Below, piece after piece: positions 1 through 8,531 of a stretch of 64,000 nucleotides of DNA. Source of the stretch: UBA1845 sp002338715 (GTDB lineage: Bacteria > Planctomycetota > Phycisphaerae > UBA1845); assembly GCA_035344155.1 (NCBI GenBank), contig DAORAL010000009.1, positions 62,001 through 126,000 of the forward strand, read 5' to 3'. Position numbers and translations under genes: made by a program. A model generated the notes under the pieces. That model saw only the letters and a program-made list of their open reading frames with translations. It ran no database searches and was not told the origin of the DNA. How positions within the stretch are numbered: position 1 is the stretch's first letter; the number at the start of each line of letters is the position of its first letter.

Positions 1-589
1 CCGTCGCGCGGATCATCCAGGTGCCGTTAAAGGGTGTGCTGGCCATGTTGTAGTACAGCGGAGATGAGCCCAGATCGTCGAGGTTGATTTCGCCGTCGAA
101 GAAAAGCCACGACCGCCCCAGATCGTTGCTGTCATCCATATGTGCGGCGATCTGGCCCTGCTGAAGGTCCATCATCACCGCGACGAAGAACCCGCCCGAA
201 ACGGTCGCGTCGGGAATGTCGAAGGTTTGGAATTCATTAAATGCCGGTGCGACGGTGATGGTGTCGGTCCGGGCGAGAAGATCGGCATCGGTCGGATCGA
301 GATCGTCGGTCGGGTCGTCGAACAACAGGATCGAGATGGGCTCGCCAACGGGGACGCTCGTGGAAAGTGAGACGGATATTTCGGTGATGGTTTCTGCGCC
401 GGGCGTCGCGTCGAAGTAATTGCCCCATAAGAGTTGGGCGTCGAATTGGCTCGGGCCAATGTTGTAGGCGCCGCTGCCATCGTCAAGTACGTAGTTCGGA
501 TCCGCCGAAACGCTGGTTGCGCTAGAGAGAATGATTGCACCCAAAACCAGCGCTTCCATCGTGCGCGCAGCAGTACCATTTCGATTCAT
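1..589 (-). CDS. Secreted protein of unknown function, partial (C-terminus beyond the window)
   Basis: An open frame runs from an ATG at 587-589 to the left edge of the window without a stop, giving at least 196 residues. The first ~29 residues form a signal peptide: a short charged start, a hydrophobic stretch around VLGAIILSS, and a likely cleavage after VSA. An AAGGTG ribosome site lies 5 bases before the ATG. The mature part is rich in Asp, Thr and Phe, with beta-strand-like segments (ISVSLSTSVPVGEPISILLFDD) and no cysteines, which fits an exported beta-sandwich protein. I do not recognise the family. Planctomycete proteins of this style often end in a PEP-CTERM sorting signal, but that end is outside the window, so this cannot be judged. 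Confidence 0.7.
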   Translation of the reverse strand, partial: MNRNGTAARTMEALVLGAIILSSATSVSADPNYVLDDGSGAYNIGPSQFDAQLLWGNYFDATPGAETITEISVSLSTSVPVGEPISILLFDDPTDDLDPTDADLLARTDTITVAPAFNEFQTFDIPDATVSGGFFVAVMMDLQQGQIAAHMDDSNDLGRSWLFFDGEINLDDLGSSPLYYNMASTPFNGTWMIRAT

Positions 590-670
590 CGTGACACCTT
601 ATTGCGTAAGCTATAATCAGTGGATTCGAGAGATCAGATGGGCGCGATGATCGCACATCGGGAGGGGTTG

Positions 671-1633
671 TCAACCCGCGACGTGAAGCGAGATTGCAGT
701 GACGTCGTCTGCGTGCCAGGTGCTGCGTGGCGTCTTGCGAAGGCGGCTCTTCAATTCGCTCAGGAGCGTGGCGACCGGGGTGTGGCCGCGTTCTTTGAAC
801 CAGGCTGCGAGGGCCTGCTCCGGTGAGTCGGTGCTGACGGCGTCGGATTCGAGAAGTGCTTCCAATCCGTCGGTCGCGAATAGCACGGTGTCGCCCGGTT
901 CGAGTTGGACGCTTACCGTTTCGAATTCTGCGTCTTCAATCACGCCCATGATCGGACCGTCTGATACCAGTGCGCTCACCGAACCGTCGGCTGCGATGCG
1001 AATCGGATAGGGGACACCCGCGCGGGCGAAACCAAGCGTTCGCGAGCTGGCGTCGTAAACTGCGTGCAGACCGGCTGCGAATTCGCACTGCGACAAATAC
1101 ATGCCCGTCAGTTGCGACTGAACGCTTTGAAGCACGTCGCCGGAATTCTTGTCTGTGTTGCCCGCCAATTCCTTTTGACCGATGCGAAGCGCCGTCAACA
1201 GACTCGACGTCAGGATGGCGGCTGGCACACCATGGTCCGATGCGTCGATCAAACCGATGCCGACTTTGCCATCGCCAAGGTCTTGTACATCAAAGGCATC
1301 ACCGCTGACGCCGTCGAGCGGTTGAAAGAGCAGGTTGAGTTTCGCGCCGTCGACTTTGGGAAGCAGCGACATCGAGTCCTGCTGAATGCGTGCGGCTTCC
1401 TTGACGTTGTGTTCCAACGACTGCACGGTTCCAAGCAAGGCATCGCGCTCGCTGAGCAGTGCCGTCATCTTGTTTTGCAGTTCGTTGATCAGTGCGAGAT
1501 ACGCGATGGTGTTTGCAGGTGAATCGTTGGTGCGAAATGGCGAAGGCGTCGAAGTCGCAAGCGCCGGAGCAATGTGCCGTTCGAGGACCGGCATTGCCGT
1601 CATGGTAAATGATTGGGGCTGCGACTGAACCAC
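671..1633 (-). CDS. SpoIIE/RsbU-type PP2C serine phosphatase
   Basis: The 320-residue product has a helical, probably coiled-coil stretch at about residues 45-85, followed by a SpoIIE-type phosphatase domain to the end. Metal-binding acidic residues are visible in SGDAFDV, in LIDASDHGVPAA (the DxSGHG-type motif, with Asp in place of Gly), in GDTVLFATDGLEAL and in the terminal DDVTAISL. Proteins of this family dephosphorylate anti-sigma-factor antagonists in partner-switching pathways; no antagonist or kinase is encoded nearby. The start is taken as GTG at 1633 because a GGAGGAA site sits 9 bases before it. Longer starts would run into the cyclase gene. No transmembrane segment is seen, so it should be cytoplasmic. 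The CHASE2-cyclase lies 179 bases upstream on the same strand, so the two signalling proteins may be co-transcribed. Confidence 0.85.
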   Translation of the reverse strand: MVQSQPQSFTMTAMPVLERHIAPALATSTPSPFRTNDSPANTIAYLALINELQNKMTALLSERDALLGTVQSLEHNVKEAARIQQDSMSLLPKVDGAKLNLLFQPLDGVSGDAFDVQDLGDGKVGIGLIDASDHGVPAAILTSSLLTALRIGQKELAGNTDKNSGDVLQSVQSQLTGMYLSQCEFAAGLHAVYDASSRTLGFARAGVPYPIRIAADGSVSALVSDGPIMGVIEDAEFETVSVQLEPGDTVLFATDGLEALLESDAVSTDSPEQALAAWFKERGHTPVATLLSELKSRLRKTPRSTWHADDVTAISLHVAG

Positions 1634-1642
1634 GATGCTTCT

Positions 1643-1649
1643 TTCCTCC
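1643..1649 (-). promoter_or_regulatory. Ribosome binding site fixing a GTG start
   Basis: GGAGGAA on the minus strand, 9 bases before the GTG at 1631-1633. It decides the start of the SpoIIE-type phosphatase against longer frames that would overlap the cyclase gene upstream. Confidence 0.6.
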
Positions 1650-1812
1650 GCCAAGTTGTAGGTCTGGCAAGTTGCAAGTCTTCCGAATTGTGATTCTGGG
1701 CGACTTGGGACAACTGTATGTCGGAGGATTGTCAATTGAACTTGAACAAAACTGGCGCGCGGCGCGCACTCGAAAGACTGTAGGTCACTCGTGATGAAAG
1801 TCGATCGAGCGC

Positions 1813-4800
1813 TTACTTCGTCGTCATGGTGATGGCCATGTTCCAAGCGTCGCCTTCGGGCGGTGGATTGAGTTGCAGTTGTTCGATTTCGTGGTGGTAG
1901 AGTTCGATGGCTGGGTCGTTTGCCCGACGCTCTTTACAGTATTGAAAATGGTGTTTTGACCCCTCCCAATCGCGCTTCTGAAATGCGGCGACGGCTTGGT
2001 TGAATGCGTTGGCATAGTCGAGTGTTTCGTCGTCGACGTCACCCTTGCGGCCGAGGAGTTCGTAGACCTGAACGGCTTGTGCTTTGCCTTTGACCTGAAG
2101 GGCTGCGAGGTGGCGATAGTGGTATCGATCACCGGCATGGTCGCGGCAGACGCCGGACACCATGATCTGCGTACCGAAGGCCTTGTTGGCACTTTCGAGT
2201 CGGGCCGCGAGGTTGACGGTGTCGCCGATGCAGGTGTAGTCGGTCTGGTTTTCGCTTCCAAAGTATCCGACGTATACCGGCCCCGCGTGCACCCCGACGC
2301 GCATGAACAGTCTGCGGAATTCCTCAGCGTATTCGGCGGCGGCTGACGCTTTGAGTTCGTTGAGTTTTTGAGCCGTCGCGAGCGCCGATTCGCACCCGAC
2401 GATGATGTGATCCTCGACGGGCCAAAGCGGTGAATTGAAGAACGCGAAAATGCCGTCGCCCATGAATTTGTTGAACGCGCGGTTCTCGACGAGGACTTCG
2501 CCCATCGCACCGAGATAGTGGTTGAGGATTGTTTTGGTCTGGTTGGCGTCGAGACGTTCGCTGATCGAGGTGAATCCTTGCAGGTCGCTGAAGTAGCAGG
2601 TGACCTCTGCCGGCTGGGGTGATAGGTCGAGCTTGTCCATGTGCTTGGTGATGGATGCCGCGATCGCCGGTGAGGTGTTGCGGGCCAGTGCACGGGAGAA
2701 CGATCGCCGCTGCCGTTCTTCGGTTGATTGGCGGTACAACGTGATCAGCGCCCAAGCCACAAAGGTCGTCGCTGCCGGCACGATCGTGGCGATGAAAAAT
2801 CCATACTTCCACGTCAGGTAGCACGAGATGCCCAGCATCGGCGCGATGAGCAGCAGCAGCGACGCAAACGCAAACCACGGTCCCTTCGTCGCGGTCAACA
2901 GCGTGATGATCGCCCCCACGATGATGATCAAAAGCACCGGCATGTACGATGGTGCGACGGTGGGGATGCGGTTTTGCAGCAATGTGTTGACGAGGTTGGC
3001 GTGGGCCATCACCCCGGGCATACTCTCGAACACCGGTGAGTTGACCATGTCCGCCTGCGCGGAAGCCGTATGCCCGACGAAGCAGAATTTGCCATCGAGC
3101 TTGCCGCGCAGTTCGCTCACCAGTTCGTCAGCCCGCGCCTGCAATCTGGCGTTGTTGGCGATGAGTTCTTTCGTGAACGGACCGGTGATGAGTTGTTCGT
3201 GAAGGTTATTGATGCGGCTAAAGAGAGCGCGTTCGTCTTCGTCTTCCGGTTCCAGCCCACCGATTTCCTGATGCATGCGTTCGATGTTGGAAAGCGCCAA
3301 CTCTTCGGTGGCTTCGATTTCCTTGAGCAACCCATTGCGTTGTGCTTCGAGGTTCGCCCGTGAATCGGCGTCGGCGAGTTCGATGCCAGCCTCCCAAAGC
3401 GCCAGTTGCCGCACCCGGGCTTCGTGATCAAGCAGGCCGGACGGCGCGCCTTCGTACATGAGTTCGACGGCTTGGAAGCGGCGCGTGCGCAGGAGGGCGT
3501 TGTTGTTGCGAATTGTTCGGCGACACGTGGCGATTTCCATCGCCCGCGAAACCGGAATGTGGGTGAAGCTCTTTTCCCAGGTCGGTGCGTCGCGGTTGAT
3601 CTGCCAGTTGATCAGCATCTCGCCGTTTTCGTTGAGCGGCAGTCGCCACACGTTGGACTGCTTGTGATCGGTGATGATCAGGCGGTTTTTTTCATCAGCC
3701 GCAATCGTCTTCAGGTCAAAATCGAGGATGTCTGCCGACAGCGCGAAGGCGATTTGTTTGACGACTTTGCCTTCGAGTCGTGTCATCACCGGAACGTGGC
3801 GCAGAATCCCGTCGTCATCTTTCTTGAAATTAACAAACCCGATGCGTTTAGCCGCCGCAGCGATCTCTGCAACCGGAACCGTCGGATCGATACCGTTGGG
3901 CAACAGGCGGCTATACGCTGGGTCCACGTCCAGACAATGCTTGCGTACGTAGTGGCGCGAGAGTGCGCGGGAATATTCGCGAAATACATCGTGGCGATCG
4001 CGCGAGGCGATGTTGGGCGGATGGTTCGGAAGGATCGCTGCGTACGCTTCTGCCAGGGTTGCATCGGCGTTCTTTGCCAACAGCTTCTGAACGAGATACT
4101 GCGCTGCGATGGGCTTCATGCGGCTCAGGTGAATTTCAACATCGCGTACGGGGATGTTGAGACGCTCGGCGATCTCATGTTCGTCGAGGTCAAACTGCTG
4201 GCGCAGAAGGTGATCGATGCGGGCCTGCACAAATCGCGTTTGGGAATCATCGTCGGCTGGCAGATTGAGTGTCGCTGCGAATGCCTCGCGGGTGATGGCG
4301 GGATTTTCATCGAGGAGTTTGCGGGCGTCATCGCGCAGCTGCTGCGGATCAAACGATGGCGGTGACGTTTCGAAAAAGAGCGCGACGTAGACGTTGCCCG
4401 CATTTCGAATCGCGGTGGCCAACTCCCGGTCGTCATAGATGGCGTTGGCGATGGACGTTTCGCCCAAAACTTCGTCACCGGCTGCATCGGTATCGTAGTC
4501 GGGTTCGAGTCGCGGGTCGGAGATGCGCCCGGGCGACGGTTCGGCGTAGACGATATCGAGCAGGATCGTTGCCGCGCCGCATTCATTGAGGATACCGACG
4601 AGGTCGGCTTGCATGCGGCGGGGCCAGGGCCAACGGTGGATGCTTCGCAGGGCGTAGTCGTTGATGTCGATGAGGACGATGCGCGGGTCGGCATCGATCT
4701 GGTTGAAATGACGGAAGCCCTGGTCGAGTTGATAGCGTGAGAGCGGTACAAACCAGCCAGCCAGGTATGCCAGCACCGCCAGCGTGGTGACGAAGGTGCC

Positions 4801-4848
4801 GACCGAAAACGCCCAGAGGCGCCGCTTGATCCATTCGCTCAGGTTCAT
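1813..4848 (-). CDS. CHASE2 sensor fused to class III adenylate/guanylate cyclase
   Basis: This ~1011-residue membrane protein has one N-terminal transmembrane segment (about 13-33), a large extracytoplasmic CHASE2 region (about 45-625), three transmembrane segments (about 634-650, 657-673 and 683-704) and a class III cyclase domain (about 740-935). The catalytic metal aspartates are present in FSDLQGFTS and KFMGDGIFAFF, and the IGDTVNLAARLES motif is intact, so it should make cAMP or cGMP. The last ~75 residues are helical. The CHASE2 region is much longer than usual because of two helical insertions, at about 163-306 and 474-573; the closing GKFCFVGHTA strand follows the second. I chose ATG 4848; a GTG at 4884 is also in frame, and neither has a good ribosome site. 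The ligand is unknown. Confidence 0.88.
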   Translation of the reverse strand: MNLSEWIKRRLWAFSVGTFVTTLAVLAYLAGWFVPLSRYQLDQGFRHFNQIDADPRIVLIDINDYALRSIHRWPWPRRMQADLVGILNECGAATILLDIVYAEPSPGRISDPRLEPDYDTDAAGDEVLGETSIANAIYDDRELATAIRNAGNVYVALFFETSPPSFDPQQLRDDARKLLDENPAITREAFAATLNLPADDDSQTRFVQARIDHLLRQQFDLDEHEIAERLNIPVRDVEIHLSRMKPIAAQYLVQKLLAKNADATLAEAYAAILPNHPPNIASRDRHDVFREYSRALSRHYVRKHCLDVDPAYSRLLPNGIDPTVPVAEIAAAAKRIGFVNFKKDDDGILRHVPVMTRLEGKVVKQIAFALSADILDFDLKTIAADEKNRLIITDHKQSNVWRLPLNENGEMLINWQINRDAPTWEKSFTHIPVSRAMEIATCRRTIRNNNALLRTRRFQAVELMYEGAPSGLLDHEARVRQLALWEAGIELADADSRANLEAQRNGLLKEIEATEELALSNIERMHQEIGGLEPEDEDERALFSRINNLHEQLITGPFTKELIANNARLQARADELVSELRGKLDGKFCFVGHTASAQADMVNSPVFESMPGVMAHANLVNTLLQNRIPTVAPSYMPVLLIIIVGAIITLLTATKGPWFAFASLLLLIAPMLGISCYLTWKYGFFIATIVPAATTFVAWALITLYRQSTEERQRRSFSRALARNTSPAIAASITKHMDKLDLSPQPAEVTCYFSDLQGFTSISERLDANQTKTILNHYLGAMGEVLVENRAFNKFMGDGIFAFFNSPLWPVEDHIIVGCESALATAQKLNELKASAAAEYAEEFRRLFMRVGVHAGPVYVGYFGSENQTDYTCIGDTVNLAARLESANKAFGTQIMVSGVCRDHAGDRYHYRHLAALQVKGKAQAVQVYELLGRKGDVDDETLDYANAFNQAVAAFQKRDWEGSKHHFQYCKERRANDPAIELYHHEIEQLQLNPPPEGDAWNMAITMTTK

Positions 4849-4908
4849 GCGGGCATCGTAAACGCACCGGCGAATGTCCGCCACGGTTCATCCGGCTCGA
4901 TGGTGAAT

Positions 4909-4979
4909 GTAGGGTGCGGCTCGCCGCACCTTTTTGGAGGACTGGATTTGGATACCCGGTGCGGCGAGCCGCACCCTAC
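4909..4979. repeat. Palindromic intergenic repeat, 22-bp perfect inverted arms
   Basis: The left arm at 4909-4930 and the right arm at 4958-4979 are exact reverse complements over 22 bases, separated by 27 bases. Each arm also contains its own hairpin (GGTGCGGC, two-base loop, GCCGCACC). The outer ends read GTAGGGTG and CACCCTAC, as in the repeat at 15867-15932. The right arm covers the stop codon of trpD (4976-4978). The left-arm hairpin is followed by TTTTT, so it could end plus-strand transcription. It resembles dispersed REP/MITE-like elements. Confidence 0.85.
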
Positions 4980-5989
4980 GCGCTTTCTCTTGCGATTTGT
5001 GCCAGCTTTTCTTTCGCCGCGCCGGAATCGATTGTCTCTGCCGCCAACTCGACGCCGTCTTTCAGCGTTTCGGTGACGCCGTACACCGTCATCGCTGCGG
5101 CTGCGTTGAGCACCGCGTGATTGCGTTTCGGGCCTTGCTCGCCGTCCAGGATCGCCCGAACGCATGCCGCACTTTCAGATGGCGACGCGACGATCAGGTT
5201 ATCGAGCGATGATGCGGGCAGTCCGACATCGCCCGGGTTGACCGTGTGCATTTTGATCGCACCGTCGCGCAACTCGCAGATGTGGGTCTTGCCGGTGATC
5301 GTCAGGTCGCAGAGTCCGTCTTCGCCATGCACGACCCACACGCGGGTGGCTCCGAGTTTCGCGAGAGCGTTGGCCATCAGGTCGAGATGGTCGTATCGAC
5401 TCACGCCGAGGATTTGAAACTCCGCGCCAGCCGGGTTGGCCAGCGGTCCCAGCAGGTTGAACATCGTCCGTGCGCCGATCGCCTTGCGGACGGGAACAGC
5501 GTGCACCATCGCCGGGTGCAGATGGGGTGCGTGCATGAATGCCAGGTTGCAGCGTTTGAGGCATCGCTCCAATGTGGGGATGTCGGCTTCGAGGTTGATG
5601 CCCAGTTCGATGAGCACTTCACTGCTGCCGCTGACCCGTGTGTTGGTGCGGTTACCATGCTTGGCGACGACAGCCCCGCCGGCGGCTGCGATGATCGCTG
5701 CCGTCGTCGAAACGTTAAAGGTGCTGATGCCATCACCGCCGGTTCCGCAGGTGTCGATGCACGGGCGGATGGAGCTGACGCGTTTCGCCGCCTGCCGCAT
5801 CGCTTCTGCCGCCCCGACGAGCTCGTCCACCGTTTCGCCCTTGGTCTTCAGCGCGCAGATCAATGCTGCCGTCCATTGCGGTTCGAGCGCGCCAGACATC
5901 ATCGACGTGAACGTCTCCCGCGTTTCTTCGCGCGTCAGGTTCTCGCCCTTCTGCACGCGGCGGATCTGTTTTCGAATGGTCGGCTGCAC
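4976..5989 (-). CDS. trpD: Anthranilate phosphoribosyltransferase
   Basis: The product (about 337 residues) transfers a phosphoribosyl group from PRPP to anthranilate in tryptophan synthesis; it is a cytoplasmic enzyme. The diagnostic PRPP-binding stretch CGTGGDGISTFNVST lies at about residues 84-98, followed by VAKHGNR, a SGSSEVL segment and the family-typical MFNLLGPLANPA. The length is normal for the family. I chose GTG 5989, which has an AAGGA site upstream and begins at the usual point of the family; a TTG at 6037 would add 16 residues and overlap the mnmE region. It stands alone here, with no other trp genes nearby. The stop codon lies inside the right arm of a palindromic repeat. mnmE is divergent, with starts about 120 bases apart. 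Confidence 0.95.
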   Translation of the reverse strand: MQPTIRKQIRRVQKGENLTREETRETFTSMMSGALEPQWTAALICALKTKGETVDELVGAAEAMRQAAKRVSSIRPCIDTCGTGGDGISTFNVSTTAAIIAAAGGAVVAKHGNRTNTRVSGSSEVLIELGINLEADIPTLERCLKRCNLAFMHAPHLHPAMVHAVPVRKAIGARTMFNLLGPLANPAGAEFQILGVSRYDHLDLMANALAKLGATRVWVVHGEDGLCDLTITGKTHICELRDGAIKMHTVNPGDVGLPASSLDNLIVASPSESAACVRAILDGEQGPKRNHAVLNAAAAMTVYGVTETLKDGVELAAETIDSGAAKEKLAQIARESA

Positions 5990-6106
5990 GCTTACTGGAA
6001 TCCTTGGTGATGTTTCGTCCCATTGGTCAGGTGCCAACGGAGTCAGTACAGTGTAGCAGATTCAAGGGTGAAGTTTGATTGCGATTGGATATCGGACGGT
6101 CAAAAC

Positions 6107-7528
6107 GTGGATGGTGCATCGTCAAATTACGCGGATGTCGATGATACGATCGTGGCTGTCTGCACCGCACGGGGCGTGGCGCCGCGAGGCATCGTGCGCC
6201 TTTCCGGACCCGATGCGTTGGCAATCACGCAAGCCGTCTTTGAGTCTGCGTCGCCCGACGCCTTGTCGAAACCGCTCGGTTTTCGCCGCATTGATGGCCA
6301 CATCGTCTTCGATCATCACCACCGCGCCCCCGCGCAGGCCTACGTTTTTACCGAACCCCACAGCTACACCCGGCAGGATTCGGTCGAACTGCACACCGTC
6401 GGCGCAGCCCCCGTGTTGGAAATGCTCGTCGAACGCTGCATCCGAGCCGGCGCCCGACCCGCGCACCCCGGCGAATTTACTGCGCGGGCGTATCTTTCCG
6501 GTGCATTAACCCTGTCAGCCGCCGAAGCCGTCGCAACAACGATCCACGCCCGCACCGATGCCCAGCTGCGATCCGCCCGCAAGGTGATGCGGGGCGACCT
6601 GCGCGACACGATCGTCGCGTGGCAGGATGCGTTGGCCGATCTGCTTTCGCTGGTGGTCGCCGACATCGACTTTGCGGAAGAACCGATCGATTTTATTTCG
6701 ACCGATGAGCTGGCGTCGAAGGTTGCGGACCTTCACGGGCGACTCGGCGCGTTGATTCGATCGTCCGAATCGCAATCGCGGATCGACGCGGTGCCCCACG
6801 TGCTGCTTTTGGGTCTGCCCAATGCGGGTAAGAGTACGCTGCTCAATGCGCTGACCGGAATCGATCGGGCGATTGCGTCGGCTGTCTCGGGCACAACCCG
6901 CGACATTCTTTCTGCGCCGGCGACGCTCGATGGCATCGAAGCGATCTTGTTGGATTCTGCTGGCGTCGATGACAGCCCTGATCTTGTGCTCGTTCATGCG
7001 CGGCAGCGGGCGCAGGAGGAAGCCGGTCGCGTCGATCTGGTGTGCATCACGGTGGACGTGTCGCAGCCGCTCGATGCCGAGGGGATTGCACGGCTCAAGC
7101 GGTTGGCCGATGGGCCCAAGATGTTGATCGGAACCAAGTTCGACCTTCTTGGCGGTGATCGAAGTGATTGTACGTCAGCTTTGCGGCAGGTTGTGGACAT
7201 GCCAGTCAGCGTGGTGAGTGCGGCATCGGGCGAGGGGATCGACGATCTTCGCAGGATGATGGCCCGCGAATTGATCGCGCAGGCGACGGACGCGGAGCAC
7301 AGCGCCATCTCGCTTTCGACCAATCAGCACGTCGCGCTCACGACGGCCAACGATGCATTGGTGCGATGTCTGGAATTGACGACGACTTCCGACAACTTGC
7401 TGGACATCGCCGAATTGGTCGCGCTTGAATTGCGGGAGGCGTTGGATTCGCTGGCATTGACGACCGGAACGGTTTCGACGGACGATCTGCTGGGTCGCAT
7501 TTTCTCGTCATTTTGTATTGGAAAGTGA
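6107..7528 (+). CDS. mnmE: tRNA uridine-5-carboxymethylaminomethyl modification GTPase
   Basis: MnmE works with MnmG to modify the wobble uridine of tRNAs, using a folate C1 unit and GTP hydrolysis. The protein shows the N-terminal folate-binding domain beginning DTIVAVCTARG, a helical domain, an inserted G domain with P-loop GLPNAGKST (about 236-244), SGTTRD (G2) and DSAG (G3), and the essential C-terminal CIGK that carries the catalytic cysteine. The G4 motif reads TKFD rather than NKxD, an uncommon but tolerated variant. The start is uncertain: GTG 6107 gives 473 residues and the usual short leader before DTIVA; GTG 6068 and TTG 6023 are also in frame. It is divergent from trpD and followed by the mla operon after 178 bases. 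Confidence 0.93.
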   Translation: MDGASSNYADVDDTIVAVCTARGVAPRGIVRLSGPDALAITQAVFESASPDALSKPLGFRRIDGHIVFDHHHRAPAQAYVFTEPHSYTRQDSVELHTVGAAPVLEMLVERCIRAGARPAHPGEFTARAYLSGALTLSAAEAVATTIHARTDAQLRSARKVMRGDLRDTIVAWQDALADLLSLVVADIDFAEEPIDFISTDELASKVADLHGRLGALIRSSESQSRIDAVPHVLLLGLPNAGKSTLLNALTGIDRAIASAVSGTTRDILSAPATLDGIEAILLDSAGVDDSPDLVLVHARQRAQEEAGRVDLVCITVDVSQPLDAEGIARLKRLADGPKMLIGTKFDLLGGDRSDCTSALRQVVDMPVSVVSAASGEGIDDLRRMMARELIAQATDAEHSAISLSTNQHVALTTANDALVRCLELTTTSDNLLDIAELVALELREALDSLALTTGTVSTDDLLGRIFSSFCIGK

Positions 7529-7607
7529 TGCTTTTGAAACTGTTCAACTTCTCGCCGGTACAACGACAAGATCCAAAATCGACGACAATGACCAACTGCG
7601 GTTTCAA

Positions 7608-7636
7608 TTGACACCAAAATTCGCGCCAGTTACAAA
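7608..7636 (+). promoter_or_regulatory. Sigma70-like promoter for the mlaEFD operon
   Basis: TTGACA at 7608-7613, a 17-base spacer, and TACAAA at 7631-7636 (four of six matches to TATAAT). It lies about 70 bases before the permease ATG, in the 178-base gap after mnmE. Confidence 0.5.
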
Positions 7637-7706
7637 CAGTCCGGCGTTTGTGTGAACAAGCGTGCATCCCGCCAAAGGGGCAGGTCGGCGAAGGACAGGG
7701 TTGGCT

Positions 7707-8519
7707 ATGATCATCACAACGATCGGCAGGAAGACAAACAACTCGCTCGAAGCATTCGGTCAGTTCTGGATGTTTTGTCTGAGGACGACCCGTTGGATGT
7801 TCACCGGGATGTTCCAATACAGAAACTGGCGGTTGGTGATGCCGCAGTTTTATGAAGTCGGTAACCGTTCGCTGCCGGTCATCGCGATCACCGGTACGTT
7901 CGTCGGGATGGTGCTGGCTGTTCAGGCGTACGACCAGTTGCACGCGGCTGGCTTTGCGGAGCGCATGGGGGTGCTGTTGAATTTGACGCTCGTCCAGGAA
8001 CTCGGACCGGTGTTGGCCGCGGTGATGCTTGCCGGTCGGGTCGGCGGGGCGCTGACGGCTGAGCTTGGCACGATGAACGTGACGGAGCAGATTGATGCGC
8101 TGCGTGCGATGGGATCTGATCCGATTCGCTATCTTGTGGTGCCGCGATTTCTGGCGTGTTTGATTTTGTGCCCCGTGTTGACGCTGTTTGCCGACGTGTG
8201 CGGATCGGTGGCTGGTTCGTGGATCGCGGTCGGGCTGAAAGACATTCCCTACGAGCCCTACAGTTACTACACGATGGACGCGGTGGCCAAGTGGGACATG
8301 GGCGTCGGGTTTATCAAGAGTTTGATCTTCGGGTGGATCATCGGGATGGTCGCCTGCTACAAGGGGTTTCATTGTCGGGCTGGGGCTGAAGGCGTGGGGC
8401 GGGCGTGTACTGAGGCGTTCGTCGCGACGTTTATCGCCATCCTCATCGTGGACTTCTTCATCGCGAGCTTCAGCACGGGTTTGTACAAAGTTCTCTACGG
8501 TTTCAAATCGTTGGTTTAA
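7707..8519 (+). CDS. mlaE: MlaE-family ABC transporter permease
   Basis: This hydrophobic protein of about 270 residues has five or six transmembrane helices and the family-typical central stretch VQELGPVLAAVMLAGRVGGALTAELGTM with TEQIDAL after it. MlaE forms the inner-membrane core of the Mla complex, which moves phospholipids between inner and outer membranes. ATG 7707 is preferred because AAGGACAGGG lies just upstream; a GTG at 7662 would add 15 non-conserved residues. The ATPase gene begins within 13 bases of its stop and the MCE protein follows, so this is a compact E-F-D operon. Confidence 0.92.
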   Translation: MIITTIGRKTNNSLEAFGQFWMFCLRTTRWMFTGMFQYRNWRLVMPQFYEVGNRSLPVIAITGTFVGMVLAVQAYDQLHAAGFAERMGVLLNLTLVQELGPVLAAVMLAGRVGGALTAELGTMNVTEQIDALRAMGSDPIRYLVVPRFLACLILCPVLTLFADVCGSVAGSWIAVGLKDIPYEPYSYYTMDAVAKWDMGVGFIKSLIFGWIIGMVACYKGFHCRAGAEGVGRACTEAFVATFIAILIVDFFIASFSTGLYKVLYGFKSLV

Positions 8520-8531
8520 ACGTTGGCAGCA

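Noticed and set aside
612..617. TATAAT on the plus strand at the left end
   Set aside because: No plus-strand gene follows it, and no -35 element is present.
1634..1846. Longer N-terminus of the SpoIIE-type phosphatase
   Set aside because: It would overlap the end of the cyclase gene, lacks family similarity, and bypasses the strong GGAGGAA-GTG start.
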